From contig NZ_CP085442.1 of the NCBI RefSeq assembly GCF_023824195.1, forward strand, positions 4,797,501 to 4,861,500: DNA of 64,000 nucleotides, given 5' to 3'. Each line of letters begins with the position of its first letter. The first letter of the stretch is position 1. Positions 1 through 8,648 of this stretch are shown in pieces. Below the pieces are notes generated by a model, which was given only the letters and a program-made list of their open reading frames with translations, made no database searches and was not told the DNA's origin. This DNA comes from Priestia megaterium (GTDB lineage: Bacteria; Bacillota; Bacilli; Bacillales; Bacillaceae_H). A program made the translations under genes and the position numbers.

Positions 1-1
1 T

Positions 2-109
2 TTCAAAATTCCGGAACATATTTATTTTATAGACGACTTTCCCATGACGGCATCCGGCAAGATTCAAAAATACAAATTAAAAGAAAAGATCGTAGCCCTT
101 TATAAATAA
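2..109 (+). CDS. C-terminal end of an AMP-forming acyl-CoA synthetase (partial)
   Basis: An open frame runs in from the left edge and stops at TAA 107-109, leaving 35 residues. They include [13 protein letters not shown], the conserved A10-type motif at the very C-terminus of AMP-forming acyl-CoA synthetases and ligases. The Lys of GKIQK is the residue that in this family contacts the acyl-adenylate. The protein would activate a carboxylic acid, probably a fatty acid, to its CoA thioester. The substrate cannot be inferred because the rest of the gene lies outside the window. No clear terminator follows before the next gene. Confidence 0.75.
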   Translation, partial: FKIPEHIYFIDDFPMTASGKIQKYKLKEKIVALYK

Positions 110-228
110 TCAGATTTTTTTGAATTTCACCTGTCATTATGAAGAAAAGTTTACTATACTGATACATATCTGTTTTTCTTCTTTCATACAGATATAAACA
201 ACAATGTTTTTTGAAATAGGTGAAAATA

Positions 229-906
229 ATGGAAAATGAAATGTTGCTCAAATTAGGTATTTCCGCTGTACTTGGTCTTATTATTGGAATTGAAAGGGAA
301 CTAAAACGAAAGCCTGTTGGTTTAAAAACATCTCTCGTAATTTCCATTATTAGCTGTTTACTCACGATTGTTTCGATTGAGTCTTCTCAAATCTTTAATA
401 AAGGTGATCACATCACAATGGACCCGCTTCGTCTGGCCGCTCAAATTGTTTCTGGAATTGGTTTTTTAGGGGCCGGTGTCATTTTACGAAAAGAAAATGA
501 CAGCATCTCAGGGCTTACAACAGCGGCTATTATCTGGGGAGCAGCAGGTATAGGCATTGCTGTAGGTGCAGGATTTTATCCTGAAGCTATTACCGGAGTT
601 GTACTGCTTATCATCAGCGTTGAACTTCTTCCCTTCCTTATTACTATTTTAGGGCCTAGGCAACTGCGCGAGAAAGAGCTCATTCTTCAACTCAAGCTGG
701 CTGATAAGCACAATATCTTTGATACAACTAATAGCATTAGAGAAAAGAATATTACAATTAAAAATATTCGAATTAAAGATTTAGACACCAATGAATTGTA
801 TATACGAATGAAAGTGTCAGTTAATAACCAGCGCCCTACTACAGAAGTGTATTACGAAATTCAAAAAATCAGCGGTATTCGAAGCATTGAAGTTGAAAAT
901 GTATAA
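229..906 (+). CDS. MgtC/SapB family membrane protein
   Basis: This 225-residue protein has about four hydrophobic segments in its first 140 residues and a soluble C-terminal domain. Early in the protein LGLIIGIERE, and later the Gly-rich RLAAQIVSGIGFLGAGVI stretch, are typical of the MgtC/SapB family. Such proteins sit in the cytoplasmic membrane and are linked to Mg2+ limitation or acid adaptation; their biochemical role is poorly defined, and this one may not act in Mg2+ homeostasis. The frame opens at GTG 220, but ATG 229 is better placed behind the AGGTGA site at 218-223. It stands alone, convergent with the cys operon, and ends in a shared terminator. Confidence 0.85.
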   Translation: MENEMLLKLGISAVLGLIIGIERELKRKPVGLKTSLVISIISCLLTIVSIESSQIFNKGDHITMDPLRLAAQIVSGIGFLGAGVILRKENDSISGLTTAAIIWGAAGIGIAVGAGFYPEAITGVVLLIISVELLPFLITILGPRQLREKELILQLKLADKHNIFDTTNSIREKNITIKNIRIKDLDTNELYIRMKVSVNNQRPTTEVYYEIQKISGIRSIEVENV

Positions 907-908
907 AT

Positions 909-941
909 AAAAAAACGGCCAATTGGCCGTTTTTTATTTAT
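909..941. terminator. Bidirectional intrinsic terminator between mgtC-like gene and sirC
   Basis: A perfect stem of ACGGCC and GGCCGT around an AATT loop is flanked by an A-run on the left and a T-run on the right, so it can serve both convergent transcripts. It overlaps the last codons of sirC. Confidence 0.85.
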
Positions 942-1542
942 ATTTTTCAATCTGTTGTAAAAATTCCCTCTGTTTTACTAGAGACAGCCGGTATTGATCA
1001 TCGATAATTTCTGTTAATAACTCATGTTTACGGCTCTTTGACACATTCAATCTGTGGATAAGAACTCTGCATTCATACAAAAACTGTGTATACTGTGTGT
1101 AACTCTCATCATAATTTGAGGATAAGTCTTCTTTGATTCGTTTTGTCAACAAAGGACTAGCGCCATCTGTGGATATTGCTAGCGATAATCTCCCTCTAGA
1201 AAACTGTGCAGGAATTTGAATATTTCCATCGGAAAAACTGCTGGCCATATTAACCAACTGATCATTTTTAATATGCTGCTTAACAAACTTATTAACAGCT
1301 TGATCATTTGTAGCCACAACAATAAAAAAAACATTAAGTAAGTCTTCTTCTCCTACTTTTTTTCTTTTTACACGCAGCTGATCTTTAGCTTCCCACTCAG
1401 TTATTTCAGCTGAAACAGTTGGAGCAACCACTGTAATGGCTGCTCCTTCTTGTAAAAAACCTTTAATTCTACGAGTTGCGATTGTTCCGCCCCCAACTAC
1501 TAAGACCGAACGACCCTTTAAATCAAGCATAACGGTATACAT
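934..1542 (-). CDS. sirC: Precorrin-2 dehydrogenase (siroheme synthase NAD domain, SirC/YlnF)
   Basis: This 202-residue protein oxidises precorrin-2 to sirohydrochlorin with NAD+, the step between SumT and SirB in siroheme synthesis. The N-terminal LDLKGRSVLVVGGGTIATRR is a Rossmann GxGxxA-type nucleotide site, and the NMASSFSDGNIQIPAQFSRG region is characteristic of the CysG-N family. It corresponds to B. subtilis YlnF. ATG 1542 follows an AAAGGA site and lies inside the end of sirB, giving a 20-bp overlap that implies translational coupling. It is the last gene of the cysH operon. Siroheme is the cofactor of sulfite reductase, which explains its place among sulfate-assimilation genes. Confidence 0.92.
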   Translation of the reverse strand: MYTVMLDLKGRSVLVVGGGTIATRRIKGFLQEGAAITVVAPTVSAEITEWEAKDQLRVKRKKVGEEDLLNVFFIVVATNDQAVNKFVKQHIKNDQLVNMASSFSDGNIQIPAQFSRGRLSLAISTDGASPLLTKRIKEDLSSNYDESYTQYTQFLYECRVLIHRLNVSKSRKHELLTEIIDDQYRLSLVKQREFLQQIEKYK

Positions 1543-2290
1543 CGTATTGATTTCCTTTGCTCGATAATAACGTTTTTACTTGGTGACTTAAAATGTGTGC
1601 AAGTCCATCATGATAACCTAGGTAGTTCGCTAAGATAAACTGCTGGGCATCTGTTGATAACTGCTTCAACTCTTTCTTAATTTCGTTCATTAAAATACCG
1701 GTAAACAAAAGGTAAGGAAGAACAAATACTTGCTTATACGAAGTTCGTTTAGCAAGGTGTAGGCCTTCTTTTAAATTAGGTGCAGCGGCAGCTAAATAGC
1801 ATGTGCTCACTTCTTTAAAAGCTCCTTTACCTTTTAGCAGTTGAGCTATTTCGTTAAAATCTTTTTTTACAGCAGGATCACTGCTTCCTCTGCCGACCAA
1901 CAATACCATCGAATCTTCATGCTTATCCACATTGGTTTCATTGATTCTCTCTACCAAGATATCAACAATTCGTTCGTCCACGCCGAACGGTTCTCCGTAC
2001 AGCACTTCTACCTGTGGATAACGTTCATACACTTTTTGTATTTCTTCGGGTATATCATGCTTTGCATGCGCAGCTGTTAATAACAGAAGAGGCACAATTG
2101 CAATACGAGTAGCCCCTTGTTCAATACATGCTTCAAATCCTTGTTCAATAGTAGGGGAAGCTAGTTCTAGGAAACAAACTTCTTGAATGGGTACATCTAG
2201 ATTATTTTTACATCTTTCAATAAAAGCAACTGCCTGATCAGCGCCTTCTTTTACGCGGCTGCCATGGCAAACATATAAAACTGCATCCAT
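1523..2290 (-). CDS. sirB: Sirohydrochlorin ferrochelatase (SirB/YlnE)
   Basis: This 255-residue CbiX-type chelatase inserts Fe2+ into sirohydrochlorin to give siroheme. It shows the N-terminal VCHGSR motif with the metal-binding His, and a tandem second half beginning at VLLVGRGSSDP where the equivalent His is Arg, as expected for a two-domain enzyme with one active half. The open frame extends upstream to 2353 inside sumT. ATG 2290, preceded by AAAGAGG, gives the family-typical start MDAVLYVCHGSR and leaves a 13-bp gap to sumT. It overlaps sirC downstream. Confidence 0.92.
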   Translation of the reverse strand: MDAVLYVCHGSRVKEGADQAVAFIERCKNNLDVPIQEVCFLELASPTIEQGFEACIEQGATRIAIVPLLLLTAAHAKHDIPEEIQKVYERYPQVEVLYGEPFGVDERIVDILVERINETNVDKHEDSMVLLVGRGSSDPAVKKDFNEIAQLLKGKGAFKEVSTCYLAAAAPNLKEGLHLAKRTSYKQVFVLPYLLFTGILMNEIKKELKQLSTDAQQFILANYLGYHDGLAHILSHQVKTLLSSKGNQYDVYRYA

Positions 2291-2303
2291 ATAATCAACC
2301 TCT

Positions 2304-3083
2304 TTAGTAAGCTTCTTGTGCATACGAATAGTAATGCTGTCCAGTCTTCTCAAACCAATTTAATCGGTCATGAAAATTTACAACTTCACCAACGATAATC
2401 ATACTTGGATTTTCAATTTGTTCTTCTTTAACAATATCAACAATTGTACCAAGAGTTCCAGTTACAGTGCGCTGGTCCGCACATGTTCCCCAGTGAATCA
2501 ATGCAATTGGCGTAGCTGAAGTTTTTCCATGTTTCATTAACTGTTGGCAAATGTACGGTAAGTTCCGCACCCCCATATAAATTGCAAGAGTATCTACACC
2601 TTTGGCTAGGCTATCCCATTTGATTGCATCATGCTCGCTATCTTTACGATGGCCTGCTACAAAAGCAAAGCTTGCGCTGTATTCCCGGTGAGTGACAGGG
2701 ATTCCTGCATAAGCAGCGGCTGCGATACCTGATGTAATTCCTGGAACAATTTCAAATGAAATGCCCTGTTGCACGAGAGCTTCTGCTTCTTCCCCTCCGC
2801 GTCCGAATACAAATGGATCTCCGCCTTTTAAGCGCGTTACAATTTTTCCTTTTTTAGCGAATTTCACTAAAAAGTTGTTGATTGTTTCTTGCTTGAGGGT
2901 ATGGTAGTTCGGAAGCTTTCCGCAGTAAATGATATCTGCATCACTTTTAGCATACTCCAGCAGGTCCTTATTCACTAAACGATCATATAAGATAACATCT
3001 GCTTGCTGAATTGCTTTCAACCCTTTTAATGTAATTAAATCTGGATCTCCTGGTCCTGCACCGACTAGATATACTTTCCCCAT
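2304..3083 (-). CDS. sumT: Uroporphyrinogen-III C-methyltransferase (SumT/YlnD)
   Basis: This 259-residue SAM-dependent enzyme methylates uroporphyrinogen III at C2 and C7 to form precorrin-2. VYLVGAGPGDPDLITLKG at the N-terminus and GGDPFVFGRGGEE near residue 85 are the two signature motifs of the SUMT family, and PGITSGIAAAAYAGIPVTHR is also conserved. Its length matches stand-alone SumT enzymes, without the CysG dehydrogenase fusion. That activity is supplied by sirC two genes downstream, so the operon holds a complete three-enzyme siroheme branch. Confidence 0.94.
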   Translation of the reverse strand: MGKVYLVGAGPGDPDLITLKGLKAIQQADVILYDRLVNKDLLEYAKSDADIIYCGKLPNYHTLKQETINNFLVKFAKKGKIVTRLKGGDPFVFGRGGEEAEALVQQGISFEIVPGITSGIAAAAYAGIPVTHREYSASFAFVAGHRKDSEHDAIKWDSLAKGVDTLAIYMGVRNLPYICQQLMKHGKTSATPIALIHWGTCADQRTVTGTLGTIVDIVKEEQIENPSMIIVGEVVNFHDRLNWFEKTGQHYYSYAQEAY

Positions 3084-3174
3084 GAATGCCTTTCACCCTT
3101 CCATCATTTCCACGTCTCCGCAGTGCTCCCACATTTTAATTTGAATTAGAACAGCGGACAAAGTCCGCTGTCAT

Positions 3175-3774
3175 TTAGATAAATTTTCGGTTAGCTAAAT
3201 ATTCAATAACAGTTTGTACACATTCTTCTACAGACTGTGTGCTTGTATTAATTGTTAATTCAGGGTTAGCCGGTGACTCATACGGAGAATCAATTCCTGT
3301 AAAATCACGGATTTCTCCGCTTCTTGCTTTTTTGTAAAGGCCTTTTGGATCTCTTTTTTCACATTCTTCTAACGGACACTCCACGTATACTTCCAAAAAT
3401 TCATTCCCCTCTAAGATCTCACGCACTTGAGCGCGATCCTCTTGGAATGGAGAGATAAATGCTGTTAGTACCACTTGACCGCTGTCTACAAATAGCTTAG
3501 AAACCTCACCGATACGGCGAATATTTTCTGTACGATCTTCAGCAGAAAACCCTAGATTCTTATTTAAGCCGAAACGAACATTGTCACCATCTAATACATA
3601 GTTGCGAATATTTTTATCAAAAAGCGCTTTTGCCACTGCGTTTGCTACGGTAGATTTACCTGAACCCGAAAGACCTGTAAACCATAATACAAAACTGTGA
3701 TGATTATTTTGCTCGCGTCTTTCCTCTTTTGTAATTCCAGCATCATGCCACGTAATGTTTGTTGATTTGCTCAC
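3175..3774 (-). CDS. cysC: Adenylylsulfate (APS) kinase
   Basis: This 199-residue kinase phosphorylates adenosine 5'-phosphosulfate to PAPS. The Walker A site is GLSGSGKST near residue 34. [16 protein letters not shown] and the following [11 protein letters not shown] segment are the APS-binding motifs, and FISPFQEDR is conserved. It lies 12 bp downstream of sat, the ATP sulfurylase that supplies APS. The operon reductase has the cysteine pattern of APS-type enzymes, so PAPS may not be required for reduction here; CysC could mainly serve other sulfonation or APS control. B. subtilis keeps the same arrangement. Confidence 0.95.
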   Translation of the reverse strand: MSKSTNITWHDAGITKEERREQNNHHSFVLWFTGLSGSGKSTVANAVAKALFDKNIRNYVLDGDNVRFGLNKNLGFSAEDRTENIRRIGEVSKLFVDSGQVVLTAFISPFQEDRAQVREILEGNEFLEVYVECPLEECEKRDPKGLYKKARSGEIRDFTGIDSPYESPANPELTINTSTQSVEECVQTVIEYLANRKFI

Positions 3775-3786
3775 TTCAACCGCTCC

Positions 3787-4938
3787 TTATTTTGAAGATA
3801 ATTTTTGTTTTGCTAATCCTTTAATTAACACTTCAATTACTTCTTTACGACTGAATGTGCTTGGTGGCACTTCTCCGTTACGAAGCATTTCACGTACCTT
3901 TGTTCCAGATAGAATCATATGATCTTCCTTGCTGTGAGGGCATGTTTTCGTTGATGCCATCGCTTCACACTTCTTGCAGTAGAAGCTGTGTTCAAAGAAT
4001 AAAGGTGTAATTCCTAATTCATCTGCTGTAAAGTTACTGAAGATTTTTTGTGCATCATATGTTCCATAGTAGTCACCAACACCAGCGTGGTCACGGCCTA
4101 CAATGAAATGCGTGCATCCAAAGTTTTTTCGAACCATTGCATGGAAAATAGCTTCTCTAGGTCCAGCATAGCGCATCGCAGCAGGGAAAACTGCTAAAGC
4201 TACACGATCGCTAGGATAATAGTTCTCTAAAAGTACTTCATAACTTTCCATACGGATATCTGCTGGGATGTCGTCTGACTTTGTTTCTCCTACAAGAGGA
4301 TTTAAGAACAGGCCGTCTACAATTTCTAATGCCGTTTTTTGAATATATTCGTGCGCACGGTGAACAGGGTTACGAGTTTGGAATCCAACAACCGTTTTCC
4401 AACCGCGTTCTTCAAATGCTGCTCTTGTTTCAGTTGGATCTAGGTAATACTTTTCAAAACGCGTTTTAGGTGTACGTTCTACAAGTACGATTGGACCTGC
4501 TACGTATACATTTGGGCGTTCCATCATTTTTTTCACGCCAGGATGAGCAAGTTCTGCTGTGCGGTACACGTTTTCCGCTTCCTTTTCTTTATTTGGCGTA
4601 TATACTTCAGAAACTTCTAAAACACCATACGTTACGCCGTTTTGAACAAGTTTTACTTTGTCGCCAATGTTTAATTCTTTAGCTTGCTCTTCTGTTACAG
4701 GAAGAGTGATAGGAATACTCCATACTGTTCCATCTGCTAGACGCATATTTTCAACAACTGATTGATAATCTTTTTCTCCTAAAAACCCTGTAATTGGGCT
4801 GTAAGCACCAATTCCAATTAGTTCTAAGTCACTTAGAGCCATGTTATCTACTTCGATTTCTTTTGTTAGTGAAGTGTAGTCATATGTTGGTTGATATAAA
4901 TTAATTAATTCTCCACCGTGTGCTTGAATTGTTGTCAT
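3787..4938 (-). CDS. sat: Sulfate adenylyltransferase (ATP sulfurylase)
   Basis: This 383-residue enzyme makes APS and pyrophosphate from sulfate and ATP, the first committed step of sulfate assimilation. It has [14 protein letters not shown] with the catalytic QxRNP and HxxH motifs, then [13 protein letters not shown] and the metal-binding cluster [15 protein letters not shown]. Length and motifs fit the single-chain Sat family rather than the CysDN heterodimer. The start at 4938 follows a good AAGGAGG site. It sits between the sulfate permease and APS kinase genes. Confidence 0.96.
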   Translation of the reverse strand: MTTIQAHGGELINLYQPTYDYTSLTKEIEVDNMALSDLELIGIGAYSPITGFLGEKDYQSVVENMRLADGTVWSIPITLPVTEEQAKELNIGDKVKLVQNGVTYGVLEVSEVYTPNKEKEAENVYRTAELAHPGVKKMMERPNVYVAGPIVLVERTPKTRFEKYYLDPTETRAAFEERGWKTVVGFQTRNPVHRAHEYIQKTALEIVDGLFLNPLVGETKSDDIPADIRMESYEVLLENYYPSDRVALAVFPAAMRYAGPREAIFHAMVRKNFGCTHFIVGRDHAGVGDYYGTYDAQKIFSNFTADELGITPLFFEHSFYCKKCEAMASTKTCPHSKEDHMILSGTKVREMLRNGEVPPSTFSRKEVIEVLIKGLAKQKLSSK

Positions 4939-4990
4939 TTTGTAAAATCCTCCTTAAATAATTAACACAATATAATAAAAAGCACTTGAA

Positions 4991-6070
4991 TCACGCAGTC
5001 ATTTTTTCTTTTTCCGACTGCAAGCTTGCTCTTTTTCTTCTAGTCGTTCTAGCTAAGCTTAGAATACCTGCTGTGGCAATACATCCGCTAGCTAGCACCA
5101 CAAATGAATATAAGTCGCTTTCAAGTACTAATTTCACAAGAACATATGAGATTACGAGTGAAAATACAGGCGATACCACCCAAACCTTCAACATTTGAAT
5201 AACCACTTCGCGCTGTTCTTTCGTAAATCCCGTTTTCGCTGCGCCTATTCCAATGATAGAAGACGTAGTAACCTGTGTAAGAGGTACTGGCAAACCAAAC
5301 AATGAAGCGACTGTGACAAGAGAAGCACCAGTACCTGAGATAATGCACCCTTCTCCTACAGAATAGCGAGTAATTTTTTTTCCGTTTGTTTCAATAACTC
5401 GGCCTCCTAGTAAAAGAGCTCCGAGCGCGACCGCCAACCCTCCTGATACAACACCCGTTTTAGCATCCATTAATCCAGCTCCTACTAGAGGACCGACAGC
5501 ATTTGCCACGTTGTTCATTCCAGCTGAGAAAGCTTCAAAGAATCCCGTCACTATAACTAAAATCGTTAAAACTCTTTTCCACTTTCCCTCTGCTTCTTTT
5601 TTATGCGCTCTGCGCTTTATCACTTTCCCAATTAAAAAAGCAATGACAAATGAAACAAGCGGAACAATGATCCAAAAAGACATTACAACTAAAAGTTTTT
5701 CTACATACAGCGATTGATAAGCTACTCCTACTCCAACAACTGAGCCAACTGTTACTTCACTTGTTGATAGAGGGATACCAATCAAATTCGCGAAAAAGAG
5801 TGACAGCGTTGCAGCAGCCAGAATGATAATAACTAACTCTACTGACAGTAATTTTTCAGGTATGATACCTGAACTGATGGTTTTCACCACCTCACCGCCT
5901 CCGGTAATGGCTCCAAGCACAATACCTATAGCACAGATGAACAGGGCCACTCTTCGCTTTTTAATCGCACCGGAGCCGTATGAAACGCCCATAGCAGCTG
6001 CTGCACCGCTTGCCCCAATATTCATTGCAAAAAAAAGTGCAATGATAAAGGCAACATATAAAAGCATCAT
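4991..6070 (-). CDS. cysP: Sulfate permease, PiT family (CysP)
   Basis: This 359-residue integral membrane protein has about ten hydrophobic segments and the duplicated PiT signatures, GASGAAAAMGVSYGSGAI near the N-terminus and SAGMNNVANAVGPLVGAG in the second half. PiT proteins are cation-coupled anion symporters, and the B. subtilis CysP in the same operon position transports sulfate. Sulfate rather than phosphate is therefore inferred from context, since the family motif alone cannot separate them. It lies 19 bp after cysH and 52 bp before sat. Confidence 0.9.
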   Translation of the reverse strand: MMLLYVAFIIALFFAMNIGASGAAAAMGVSYGSGAIKKRRVALFICAIGIVLGAITGGGEVVKTISSGIIPEKLLSVELVIIILAAATLSLFFANLIGIPLSTSEVTVGSVVGVGVAYQSLYVEKLLVVMSFWIIVPLVSFVIAFLIGKVIKRRAHKKEAEGKWKRVLTILVIVTGFFEAFSAGMNNVANAVGPLVGAGLMDAKTGVVSGGLAVALGALLLGGRVIETNGKKITRYSVGEGCIISGTGASLVTVASLFGLPVPLTQVTTSSIIGIGAAKTGFTKEQREVVIQMLKVWVVSPVFSLVISYVLVKLVLESDLYSFVVLASGCIATAGILSLARTTRRKRASLQSEKEKMTA

Positions 6071-6089
6071 TTATTCAGCTCTTTCGTAT

Positions 6090-6803
6090 TTAAGATTCGT
6101 GTAATCCGCACTCAACTTTTTGCGTACCTGCCCATCTTCCTGAACGTAAATCGTCTACATTGTAGGCAGGTGCGGTACAGGGCTCACAGCCGATACTTGG
6201 GTAGCCTTGATCATGAAGTTTGTTATATGGCAAATCATGCTTATACACATAGCGCCAAATTTCCTTCCAAGACCAATGAATTAACGGACAAACTTTCACC
6301 TTCTTGAATTTCTCATCCTTATTAAAATAATTCGTATTGGCACGAGACTCAGACTGCTCGCGTCTCAAACCAGAAATCCACGCATCATAAGGAGCAAGAG
6401 ATTCTCTTAATGGGATGATTTTTCGAATTTGACAGCATAGGTTAGGCTGACTCTTCCAAAGCTCATCTCCATGTTTTTCAGCTTGTTCTGCAAGAGTTAA
6501 ATCCGGTTTTTTCATATGAATACGTAAATCAGGGAAGCGTTCTTTAATTGCATCAATCACTTCATATGTTTCTTTAAAATGAACGCCCGTATCTAAAAAG
6601 ACAATTTCAGCATCTTTTTTCACTTTTGAAATTAAATCAATTAACACGATTCCTTCGATCCCAAAGCTTGATGCATAGATAATTGAATCTCCGTAGGTAT
6701 CATACGCCCACTGCAATGCTGAAAGGGCTCCTTTTGTTTCATCTTCACTGTTGAACTCTGGAAATGTATCGCTCCAGTTTTCGTACGTATATAAATCTGC
6801 CAT
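6090..6803 (-). CDS. cysH: Phosphoadenylyl/adenylyl-sulfate reductase (CysH)
   Basis: This 237-residue thioredoxin-dependent reductase converts APS (or PAPS) to sulfite. It has a PAPS-reductase fold with SSFGIEG near the nucleotide site. Cysteine pairs in NLCCQIRK and GCEPC are the 4Fe-4S ligands of the APS-reducing type, and the C-terminal ECGLHES carries the catalytic Cys. Presence of the cluster cysteines argues for APS as a substrate. The frame can open at GTG 6812, but ATG 6803 lies 8 bp behind GGAG and is preferred. It is the first gene of the seven-gene operon and follows a long leader with a SAM riboswitch, a small ORF and a second terminator. Confidence 0.95.
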   Translation of the reverse strand: MADLYTYENWSDTFPEFNSEDETKGALSALQWAYDTYGDSIIYASSFGIEGIVLIDLISKVKKDAEIVFLDTGVHFKETYEVIDAIKERFPDLRIHMKKPDLTLAEQAEKHGDELWKSQPNLCCQIRKIIPLRESLAPYDAWISGLRREQSESRANTNYFNKDEKFKKVKVCPLIHWSWKEIWRYVYKHDLPYNKLHDQGYPSIGCEPCTAPAYNVDDLRSGRWAGTQKVECGLHES

Positions 6804-6842
6804 TTTCTTCACTCCAATTCTTAGTTATCCGCGTTATCCAAT

Positions 6843-6884
6843 AAAAAAAGACGGTTTTACCCACTAGAATTGGATAAAACCGCC
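6843..6884 (-). terminator. Second intrinsic terminator in the cysH leader
   Basis: Read on the minus strand, GGCGGTTTTATCC pairs with GGTAAAACCGTC, with one bulged base, and a run of seven T residues follows. It lies 40 bp before the cysH start and well after the S-box terminator. Just upstream, CACTAGA (6885-6891) is a perfect complement of TCTAGTG in the terminator loop (6862-6868), so an alternative pairing could disrupt the stem. It may act as an attenuator separate from the riboswitch. Confidence 0.75.
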
Positions 6885-6918
6885 TCTAGTGTGTCTAGTC
6901 AGCGAAACTATTTAATTC

Positions 6919-6972
6919 TTACTTTGCTTCAACGTGTTCAAAGATTTGTTTTAAGTCGGGAGTTACAGTCAT
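6919..6972 (-). CDS. Putative 17-residue leader peptide in the cysH 5' region
   Basis: On the minus strand AAGGAGGG sits 7 bases before ATG 6972, an almost ideal ribosome site. The frame reads MTVTPDLKQIFEHVEAK and stops with TAA at 6919-6921. It falls between the S-box terminator and the second terminator in front of cysH. The peptide has no Cys and no Met beyond the start, so it does not look like a classical amino-acid attenuator. It could be a leader peptide whose translation affects the downstream hairpin, a stable small protein, or a decayed gene. I do not recognise a family. The strength of the Shine-Dalgarno site is the main evidence for translation. Confidence 0.5.
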   Translation of the reverse strand: MTVTPDLKQIFEHVEAK

Positions 6973-7008
6973 TGGTGTCCCTCCTTAAATTATTGCTTGC
7001 GCTATATC

Positions 7009-7160
7009 AAAATAAAAAGTCTTCCATATTGAAAGACTGGGTAGGCAATAAATTTTTACCTTATCTTTCAAAATGATACACACTTTGCTGGAATTAGCAC
7101 CTTGCTAAGCAGGTTGCCGGGGTTCAGTGGGCCAGATCCCTCCACCACTCTTGATAAGCA
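7009..7160 (-). promoter_or_regulatory. SAM-I (S-box) riboswitch of the cysH operon
   Basis: The minus strand carries CTTATCAAGAG, a purine-rich GGTGGAGGGA and the CCGGCAACC core of S-box RNAs. P1 is formed by CTTATC (7153-7158) and GATAAG (7060-7065). A terminator follows: AGTCTTTC/GGAAGACT at 7018-7038 and a T-rich run at 7009-7017. TGAAAGAT at the 3' side of P1 (7063-7070) can pair with the 5' terminator arm GTCTTTCA, giving the expected antiterminator. With SAM bound P1 forms and transcription stops; with low SAM the operon is read. It links sulfate assimilation to methionine supply. Confidence 0.92.
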
Positions 7161-7170
7161 TTTTTTAAAA

Positions 7171-7198
7171 ATTTTAGCATATTTAGAATATTTGTCAA
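7171..7198 (-). promoter_or_regulatory. Sigma-A type promoter of the cysH operon
   Basis: On the minus strand TTGACA (7193-7198) is separated by 16 bp from TAAAAT (7171-7176). The predicted start lies next to the first bases of the S-box aptamer, as expected for a riboswitch leader. Confidence 0.75.
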
Positions 7199-7473
7199 CA
7201 TTAAAAATCGTATATCCGATAAGAAAACTATACTTTAAATTCACAGAAATATCTATACTTTTATTTAAAACAACATATGTAAATTTAACCCAAATGTGAA
7301 CATATCAGTTTATGAAACGCTTTCTTTTTTCTCCAACTTTTTATATTCTCTTGCTAAATAAAACACAAAATAAATCTCTCTATAAAATTAATAAGGGATT
7401 TATAAGCTTTACGGATAATTCACCCACATTAGCACACATTACAGATAACACTGACAGATAGGAGCTGTATAAG

Positions 7474-8100
7474 ATGGAGAGACCATCCTTTCAATTAGAC
7501 GATACAATTAAAAATAACGTGCGAACATATTTACAGCAGATTTCAACTGAAGCCTCTAATTTAATTAAGCATTTAGACACGAGTGATCATTGTATCCTAT
7601 GTGATTTTGAGGAGATGAGAAGGTTATTTCAAGATGTTCAAGCTACGGCCGCCTCTTATTACTTGCGTCATTACTTATCGCCTTATACATTTGAATATGC
7701 TGCTCTGTCCTTAGCTATTCATAACCTTTCTGAGAAACGTCACGGCGCTTTAATTGTCATTGAACGGGAACAAAATGTAGACCCTCTTATTCAAAAAGGA
7801 ATGCCTATTCAAGCTCCTGTCAGCGCTACGCTAGTTGAGACGCTGTTCTATCCAGGAACACCCTTACATGACGGAGCCGTCCTAATTAGAAATAATCAGC
7901 TTATTTCAGCTGCTAATGTTTTACCTCTCTCGTCTATTATTTCAACGAACAAAAAATTAGGAACACGTCACCGTGCAGCCATTGGAATGTCGGAAAAATC
8001 GGATGCATTAATTTTAGTTGTATCTGAAGAAACAGGTAAAATTTCGTTTGCTCTTGATGGAAGCCTCTACCCTATTCACTCCAGCAAAAATATGATTTAA
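7474..8100 (+). CDS. cdaS: Diadenylate cyclase, sporulation type (CdaS)
   Basis: This 208-residue protein makes cyclic di-AMP from two ATP. The DAC domain carries DGA at about residues 133-135 and RHR at 165-167, the two catalytic motifs. The first 65 residues are helical and contain no membrane segment. That architecture and length match CdaS (YojJ), the forespore enzyme whose N-terminal helices inhibit activity, rather than membrane CdaA or DNA-linked DisA. The start ATG follows GGAGCT. Forespore (sigma-G) expression is expected from the family; I did not find a convincing sigma-G promoter. The neighbouring YugO-like K+ channel is notable because c-di-AMP controls K+ flux in Bacilli. Confidence 0.9.
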   Translation: MERPSFQLDDTIKNNVRTYLQQISTEASNLIKHLDTSDHCILCDFEEMRRLFQDVQATAASYYLRHYLSPYTFEYAALSLAIHNLSEKRHGALIVIEREQNVDPLIQKGMPIQAPVSATLVETLFYPGTPLHDGAVLIRNNQLISAANVLPLSSIISTNKKLGTRHRAAIGMSEKSDALILVVSEETGKISFALDGSLYPIHSSKNMI

Positions 8101-8128
8101 GAGCCCTTTCCTGATAAGCAGCCCTATC

Positions 8129-8157
8129 TTGACTTCTATATCCTTTCTCTTTAATAT
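8129..8157 (+). promoter_or_regulatory. Sigma-A type promoter for the VOC protein gene
   Basis: TTGACT (8129-8134) is followed after 17 bp by TAATAT (8152-8157). It lies about 40 bp before the start codon of the next gene. Confidence 0.6.
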
Positions 8158-8197
8158 ATTTCATAGTTTTTACATACTATAGATACGGGTGATGCAT

Positions 8198-8581
8198 ATG
8201 GCAATTTTAAAATTTGAACATGTAGGCGTTCAAGTAAAGGATATAGAAGAATCTATTGAGTTTTATACACAAAAAGTGGGATTAGAGCTCATCGAAACAC
8301 TACCACATACCGATCCGTCTTTGAAACTAGCTTTTCTAGGTTTAGAAGGCAATGTAATCGTAGAGTTAATTCAAGGGTATAACTCAAGCTTACCTAACGA
8401 AGGTAAAGTTCATCATTTTGCGCTGGCGGTAGACGGAATTGAAGAGGAGTTTGAGCGTTTAAAATCAGCAGGCGTTTCATTTGTGGAAGAAAACATTGTA
8501 ACTTTGCCAAATGGAGCAAGATACTTATTTTTCTACGGTCCAGACAAAGAATGGATTGAATATTACGAAGTAAAAAGATAA
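8198..8581 (+). CDS. VOC family protein (glyoxalase/dioxygenase fold)
   Basis: This 127-residue single-domain protein opens with LKFEHVGVQVKDIEESIEFY, the first beta-alpha-beta unit of the vicinal oxygen chelate fold. Later features include HHFALAVDGIEEEFERL and a C-terminal GPDKEWIEYYE. The likely metal ligands are the His near residue 9, the His of HHFALAV and a C-terminal Glu, which would suit a glyoxalase I or related lyase. The substrate is not known. GTG 8189 and ATG 8192 are in frame, but ATG 8198 has the best spacing behind GGGTG. It has its own promoter and no clear operon partner. Confidence 0.8.
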   Translation: MAILKFEHVGVQVKDIEESIEFYTQKVGLELIETLPHTDPSLKLAFLGLEGNVIVELIQGYNSSLPNEGKVHHFALAVDGIEEEFERLKSAGVSFVEENIVTLPNGARYLFFYGPDKEWIEYYEVKR

Positions 8582-8648
8582 AGATATCTTATACCTTCAG
8601 TGAAAAATGGTCATACTGTGGCTATGACTAATCACTGGAGGTTTTTTT

